In this document: positions 52,105-56,284 of the stretch, piece after piece
How the letters are laid out: each line of letters begins with the position of its first letter
Position numbering within the stretch: position 1 is the stretch's first letter
Source: Chlamydiota bacterium
GTDB taxonomy: Bacteria; Chlamydiota; Chlamydiia; Chlamydiales; Parachlamydiaceae
Direction of reading: 5' to 3'
NCBI GenBank assembly: GCA_013288825.1
Contig: JABDBC010000010.1
Span: forward strand, 1-56,284
Length of the DNA: 56,284 bases
Notes under the pieces: generated by a model
Seen by the model: only the letters and a program-made list of their open reading frames with translations
Database searches by the model: none
What the model was told of the DNA's origin: nothing
Translations under genes and position numbers: made by a program

Positions 52105-52353
52105 ATGCTTAGTCAAATCATTAATCTCCTCTTTCAAACGTATACGATCATGATATTTGCTCGTATCATCGCATCTTGGATTCCAGAGTTGCAAAATAAT
52201 AAATTCATGCACTTTATCGCCTTCTACACCGATCCCTACTTAAACCTATTCCGCCGCATCATTCCCCCATTGGGTGTCATCGACATTAGCCCCATGATTG
52301 CGTTCTTTGCTCTAAGCATCCTCAACGGCATCATTCAAAGGCTTCTTGCGTGA
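52105..52353 (+). CDS. YggT-family membrane protein
   Basis: 82 residues, two membrane segments (about 5-22 and 60-80) around the YggT blocks IFARIIASWIPE and DPYLNLFRRIIPP. YggT proteins stabilise membrane or envelope and are found near cell-division genes; function is loosely known. It overlaps dusB by four bases (GTGA), so the two are co-translated. Confidence 0.92.
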   Translation: MLSQIINLLFQTYTIMIFARIIASWIPELQNNKFMHFIAFYTDPYLNLFRRIIPPLGVIDISPMIAFFALSILNGIIQRLLA

Positions 52354-53390
52354 ACAAACACCCCTTTCTTAAACCCGCCTTTCAACTCGGCCATACGACT
52401 CTCCCAAATAACATCTTTTACGCACCTCTAGCAGGCTGTTCTGACTTTCCTTTCAGGCAAATGTCAGCGCTCTATAAGCCTGGTTTGATGTATTGCGAAA
52501 TGGTCAAAATGGATGCCCTCATTCGCCATGATCAACACACCTTCCACATGTTAGATTATGCCCCTTCGATGCATCCGATAGGGGGGCAAATTTGCGGGAG
52601 CAAACCAAACATCGCAGGTCAAGCAGCAAAAATCATCGAAGAACTTGGTTTTGACGTCGTCGATCTCAACTGCGGATGCCCTGTCGATAAGGTAACGAAG
52701 GATGGTAGCGGATCAGGAATGATGAAAACACCAGAACTCATTGGCGACGTCATTGCCAATATGGTGGCTGCTGTCAACATACCTGTAACCGTGAAAATTC
52801 GCGCTGGATGGGATGAAAATAGCATAAATGCTGTTCAAATTACCCGCATTGCAGAACAGGCAGGGGCCAAAGCCATCTGCATACATGGCAGAACCCGCCA
52901 GCAGGCTTACAAAGGCCCTGCAAATTGGGATTACATCCGAGATTGCAAGCAGGCGGCAACAACTATTAAAGTGATTGGCAACGGGGATGTTTTTGACGCT
53001 GCAGCCGCTGAAAGGATGTTTTCATATACGCAATGTGATGCCGTTCTGGTTTCACGCGGAACTATGGGTCAACCCTGGGTTGTCGAAGACATTATTCGAC
53101 TGCTGACTGGAGAAGATCCAGTCATCCGCACAATTGAAGACCATCGGCAAGCCTTGTTACAACACTTTCTGTTCACTTGTAAATACCACTTGCCTCATCG
53201 CGTAGCAGTCGATATGCGACGCGTGGGGTGTTGGTATCTAAAGAAATCGGCCGGAACACGCGCTTTCCGCGAATTGATTAGCAAAGCTAACAATCCAGAC
53301 ATGATTCTAGACTTGATCAAAAACTTTCCACTCGAAGAGGCTTCTACAATTCTTGAGGAAGAGGTAGTCTGTCAGGAAGAATGTGGTTAA
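52350..53390 (+). CDS. dusB: tRNA-dihydrouridine synthase
   Basis: 346 residues from GTG 52350. FMN-binding TIM barrel with YAPLAGCSDFPFRQM, catalytic Cys in DLNCGCPVDKV, KIRAGWD, the IHGRTRQQAYKGPANWDYI block and IGNGDVFD. Reduces uridine to dihydrouridine in tRNA D-loops. It lies in a yggT-dusB-acyP cluster. The C-terminal helical domain is normal. Confidence 0.95.
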   Translation: MNKHPFLKPAFQLGHTTLPNNIFYAPLAGCSDFPFRQMSALYKPGLMYCEMVKMDALIRHDQHTFHMLDYAPSMHPIGGQICGSKPNIAGQAAKIIEELGFDVVDLNCGCPVDKVTKDGSGSGMMKTPELIGDVIANMVAAVNIPVTVKIRAGWDENSINAVQITRIAEQAGAKAICIHGRTRQQAYKGPANWDYIRDCKQAATTIKVIGNGDVFDAAAAERMFSYTQCDAVLVSRGTMGQPWVVEDIIRLLTGEDPVIRTIEDHRQALLQHFLFTCKYHLPHRVAVDMRRVGCWYLKKSAGTRAFRELISKANNPDMILDLIKNFPLEEASTILEEEVVCQEECG

Positions 53391-53405
53391 TTAGGAACGA
53401 CATTG

Positions 53406-53699
53406 ATGGAAAATAACAATATGCCGATTCTTGAAATGCATCTCATTGTATCGGGTCAAGTACAGGGTGTGGGTTTCAGGGCTGCAGTTCTGCATTATGC
53501 ACGACGTTTGGAGATCAAAGGAACCGTTCGAAACCTCCCTGATGGCAATGTCGAAATATACGCCCAAGGTCCGAAAGAAAAATTGGATCGTCTTATAGAA
53601 CATCTTCACAAGCACAATGGCCTCGCATTGATCCATTCAATGGACGTCAATCATTATTCTCCCAAAAACCTCTTTGCAGACTTCGCTATCATTAGATAA
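53406..53699 (+). CDS. acyP: Acylphosphatase
   Basis: 97 residues from ATG 53406 (AGGAA eight bases before; the preceding TTG is an unlikely start). The acylphosphatase core is complete: VSGQVQGVGFRA (phosphate loop and catalytic Arg), GTVRNLPDGNVEI (catalytic Asn). Hydrolyses acyl phosphates. Follows dusB by 15 bases. Confidence 0.94.
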   Translation: MENNNMPILEMHLIVSGQVQGVGFRAAVLHYARRLEIKGTVRNLPDGNVEIYAQGPKEKLDRLIEHLHKHNGLALIHSMDVNHYSPKNLFADFAIIR

Positions 53700-53702
53700 A
53701 GC

Positions 53703-54080
53703 TCAGCATATGTGATTTGCAAAGATTCCAGCTAAACTGTTAGAGGTGTTATTGGAGTTGCTTTTGGCCTTTGTTCTATCAGAAAGAGGCTTTTCTGTTT
53801 TTTTTGCTGTATTCACAAAATTTTTGCGTAAAAGATCTTCAGCAATACTACTGAGATGGCTTGGGTACCGATCTGAGTCTTCAGTTTGACTGTTAGTATT
53901 TCTTACAGAGACACATCGTCCATTGAACTGTGACAACTCTGCAACAGTAGTGACCAGATTACTCTTATCAACGTTGCCGCTATTCATGACATCTATAATC
54001 GCTTGATATATTTGATAATGTTCCCTTCTCTTCTCTCTTCTTTTTCTCAATTCATACTCATCTATTGAGCTTACAGACAT
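53703..54080 (-). CDS. Hypothetical protein
   Basis: 125 residues from ATG 54080, preceded by AAGGA three bases away; an upstream ATG at 54152 lacks a site. Polar, low-complexity C-terminus (TKAKSNSNNTSNS). A helix rich in Arg/Glu (ELRKRREKRREHYQIYQAI) opens the chain. No domain recognised. It ends four bases from the acyP stop and is divergent from the large gene at 54242. Confidence 0.6.
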   Translation of the reverse strand: MSVSSIDEYELRKRREKRREHYQIYQAIIDVMNSGNVDKSNLVTTVAELSQFNGRCVSVRNTNSQTEDSDRYPSHLSSIAEDLLRKNFVNTAKKTEKPLSDRTKAKSNSNNTSNSLAGIFANHIC

Positions 54081-54241
54081 AAAGGTCCTTATTTTGAATA
54101 AAAAATACGTTTCATTTCCCTTAATATTATCATATATTAAATTACTGTTCAATGATTCATATCCAATTTTATGACTGTTTAATTATATAATGTAATGCTA
54201 TTATAAAAGTATATAACAGACATCACATTTAAAGTATTTTT

Positions 54242-56284
54242 ATGACTATATCTTTCAGCAGTTCATCCGAATTCCAAAATTTTGAGATAGTTCTTAAACA
54301 CTTAAAATCTTCTCTAGAAAAATCTGATGCTCCAATCGCAGCAATCGCTGCAGAATGTTTAAGTGACATCCAAAATCAAAAAGGCATTAAAGATCTTCAA
54401 TCGTTATCTCTTAAACTCAATCAGCTCAACGAGGCAATTAATCAGTCGGCAAAGCTTCGAGATCGCGTCGGGGAGATAGTAGCAACTCATCTATGGCAGC
54501 CCGATGAAATAAAAATCACAGACCCCTTAAAGATATTACAGCAAGCAACGAAATCAATCTTAAGTAATATTCGAAAAGCTATTGAACAAGAGAAACAAGA
54601 GAAACAAAAGAAGATACTCGAAAAACAAGCCATCTGGGATAAATTTTCATCCTCAGCACTCATAAGACAAGAAAATGCACTGCAAAAGGAAGCGGATAGC
54701 ATCTTAGAAGAAAGAACTTTGAGTAGCGAAGAGGAATTAAAAAGCGCACATCAGGCTATAGACAGCTTGGGCGATCAACTTGGTAAAATTGAGGCAGATA
54801 TAAAATCTGGAACTGCAGACCTAGAAGAGCTCGCTCCGCTTCCTGCAGATCATCCTGCTGCGGTAAAATTACGAGCGACAATTCAGCCCGCTCTTGAGAA
54901 AATGAAGGCTACTTTAGAAAGTGTTCGAAAAAGAATTGAGGCAAATTTTAAAGCAAAGGAAGATATCTGGGGCAAAAAACTCTCATTAATCCTGTCTATG
55001 AAGCCATCTAGGAGCAAAGAGGCTGCCTCAGCTACAACATTAAGTGCAACTGATGATTTAACGCCACTCGATGAGCAGTTAAGAAAGATTCAAGCAGAAA
55101 GAAATGCTGTAATAGCAGACATGGCTAAGATTAAACTACTGGGAAGGCATCCTATAGCGGAAAAATTACAAGAAGCAGCTTCAGAACTATATTTCGAGTT
55201 GAAAAATCAAGAGGAAGGTGTACGAAGAAAAATTTCTGAAATGAACCGGGAGAAAAAAAATCTTGCATACTCTCAATCTCTCGTGGAAGAAATGAGAACG
55301 GTGTTGTCGAAGCAAAATCCCAAAAATGTTTCCGTATTTCATGAAGGTGATGTCACAGTAAATATTTCTGGTATTTCATCACTCATCAAAGATGCAGAGG
55401 AAAATATTTCTCATCTTGAGCAATCGTTTAAAAGTGATGTATCTGCCGAAGGGATTAAGAAAGAACTCATAGGTGCTCTTGCCTTACTTCGTATTGAACT
55501 GGACAAAAACAAATCAACCCTCAAAGCAATCAATGCCTGCAAAGAAGCTAGGGCGGAAATTGCTCGTTTTTATGGATTACTTCTCGATTCAGATGAGTCC
55601 TTAGTTTTCAAATCTGAGGGTTTCATGCCTGAAAATTGTGAATATCTTGCAAAGCAACTCGCTCAATTTTTAGTTCACCATCCTGACTCGATTTCGAACA
55701 AAGCGAATATTAGCAGAATAATTGCTGAATTAAATTTAGCTGGAACCAGTTATTTTCTACCAGGAACATGTACATTAAGGATAAGTAAAGAAGAGTACTC
55801 GGCGTTACTCATGGAGAAACTTCGTTCACTCCCTCCGTATAGTCCAGATATAGATGAAAATCTTAGACCTTGTGTGATCATTCCAGGCGGTTCTCTGACG
55901 CATGCCGTTTTATATCAAATCAGAAGAACAAGCGAAGATCAATACTCATTTACAATTATTAACACTGGGGAAGGAAGTCCTGCAATAAGTAAGACCCACA
56001 CCACTGATTTGGTATATAACAATTTAACTTTGAAAGAACTGACACCGGAATTTTTTGAAGCTCTTATTACATTAAAATCTTCTTCTCAAGATATGCTTCC
56101 AGTTATTGAAAAGCTTAATAATTTTCTTTATAACAAAACACACCCTAACATAGGAAGAGGGAGAACACATAGATTACAGAAAAAAAACACATGTCATATA
56201 AGGTGTTTAACTTCATGGCTGCGCGAACGTCTGGGAAGGGATTCTCCTGTCGTTAGGGATTATATAAATGAGGAAGCAGTAAAG
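54242..56284 (+). CDS. Large coiled-coil protein with possible protease/transferase-like C-terminus (3' end outside window)
   Basis: The frame is open from ATG 54242 to the last base (681 codons) without a stop. Residues 1-450 are mostly coiled coil (for example KQEKQKKILEKQAIWDKF). From about residue 540 a globular part appears with conserved-looking landmarks in the order His554 (SLTHAVLYQI), Asn574 (FTIINTGEG), Gln646 and Cys651 (HRLQKKNTCHIRC). The order H-N-Q-C resembles clan CE cysteine proteases and acetyltransferases of bacterial effectors, but the spacing is not a perfect match and the 3' end is missing. Host-directed role is inference. Confidence 0.7.
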   Translation, partial: MTISFSSSSEFQNFEIVLKHLKSSLEKSDAPIAAIAAECLSDIQNQKGIKDLQSLSLKLNQLNEAINQSAKLRDRVGEIVATHLWQPDEIKITDPLKILQQATKSILSNIRKAIEQEKQEKQKKILEKQAIWDKFSSSALIRQENALQKEADSILEERTLSSEEELKSAHQAIDSLGDQLGKIEADIKSGTADLEELAPLPADHPAAVKLRATIQPALEKMKATLESVRKRIEANFKAKEDIWGKKLSLILSMKPSRSKEAASATTLSATDDLTPLDEQLRKIQAERNAVIADMAKIKLLGRHPIAEKLQEAASELYFELKNQEEGVRRKISEMNREKKNLAYSQSLVEEMRTVLSKQNPKNVSVFHEGDVTVNISGISSLIKDAEENISHLEQSFKSDVSAEGIKKELIGALALLRIELDKNKSTLKAINACKEARAEIARFYGLLLDSDESLVFKSEGFMPENCEYLAKQLAQFLVHHPDSISNKANISRIIAELNLAGTSYFLPGTCTLRISKEEYSALLMEKLRSLPPYSPDIDENLRPCVIIPGGSLTHAVLYQIRRTSEDQYSFTIINTGEGSPAISKTHTTDLVYNNLTLKELTPEFFEALITLKSSSQDMLPVIEKLNNFLYNKTHPNIGRGRTHRLQKKNTCHIRCLTSWLRERLGRDSPVVRDYINEEAVK

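Noticed and set aside
1-56284. tRNA, rRNA or prophage genes
   Set aside because: No cloverleaf-like sequence, rRNA segment, integrase or phage structural gene was recognised on reading both strands; a covariance-model scan was not possible here.

Overview
The window looks like the chromosome of a chlamydia-related amoeba symbiont (order Parachlamydiales; a Parachlamydia-, Neochlamydia- or Protochlamydia-like organism). Chlamydial signatures seen directly are a histone H1-like Hc1 gene (hctA), a ytgABCD iron/metal ABC operon whose permease YtgC is fused to a DtxR-like repressor domain, the alaS-mfd neighbour pair, an exbB-exbD-TolA-like cluster, and an actin-like PilM/GspL gene followed by a PilN/O-like gene. 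The amoeba-symbiont flavour comes from predicted host-directed proteins (BTB/Sel1 coiled-coil paralogues, a kinase-like protein with a C-terminal CaaX box, a Fic-fold protein and a large coiled-coil protein at the right edge) and from many toxin-antitoxin or mobile remnants. No tRNA, rRNA or CRISPR array was seen.

Layout. 1-7730: a paralogue array of large coiled-coil + BTB-like + Sel1-repeat proteins (one cut by the window edge, one complete, one reduced to a scar), interrupted by vapBC, a 75-bp fragment copied from the DUF2851 gene, a palindromic element and an AAA ATPase preceded by a 10-bp repeat array. 7721-16835: exported hydrolase, YkuD-type L,D-transpeptidase-like protein, DUF2851 protein with an overlapping Inc-like membrane protein, tandem-GNAT protein, sensor histidine kinase, tadA and small conserved proteins, separated by long palindromes. 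16976-21919 (minus): TPR lipoprotein-like/exported protein, ExbB, ExbD, TolA/TonB-like protein and a small zinc-ribbon membrane protein in one operon. 22215-23858: hctA and a basic protein flanking a 556-bp composite palindrome. 24183-29503: one apparent operon of mrp-like ATPase, DUF971 and ytgABCD, joining Fe-S assembly to metal import. 30347-34420: an accessory island (AbiEi/AbiEii and a CaaX kinase-like protein) lying between two copies of the 3' end of a DUF1016 nuclease gene. 34620-38971: PilM/PilN-like pair, YwqK/MORN-like lipoprotein and DedA protein. 38962-42051: divergent fic and archaeal-type ATPase genes with two different multi-copy operator arrays between them. 42060-53699: MFS transporter, alaS, mfd, ispF, an isolated pelG-like gene, yggT, dusB and acyP. 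53703-56284: a small hypothetical protein and a 3'-truncated 681-codon coiled-coil protein.

The strongest overall theme is a family of modular, nearly perfect long inverted repeats (about 130 to 630 bp) in most intergenic gaps. They share interchangeable modules (AAAAGTAACAGGATATGCAG, GCATCAGGCTA, TTTTACCACAGAGATCACAG, CCTCCGGG-type blocks) and several of them run into neighbouring reading frames, supplying the stop codon or C-terminus of tadA, the histidine kinase and the YkuD gene. The second theme is host interaction and genome conflict: the CaaX kinase-like protein inside the AbiE island, the BTB-Sel1 array and the Fic-fold protein are the best candidates for undescribed biology. All functional statements rest on motif recognition by eye; no database search was run.
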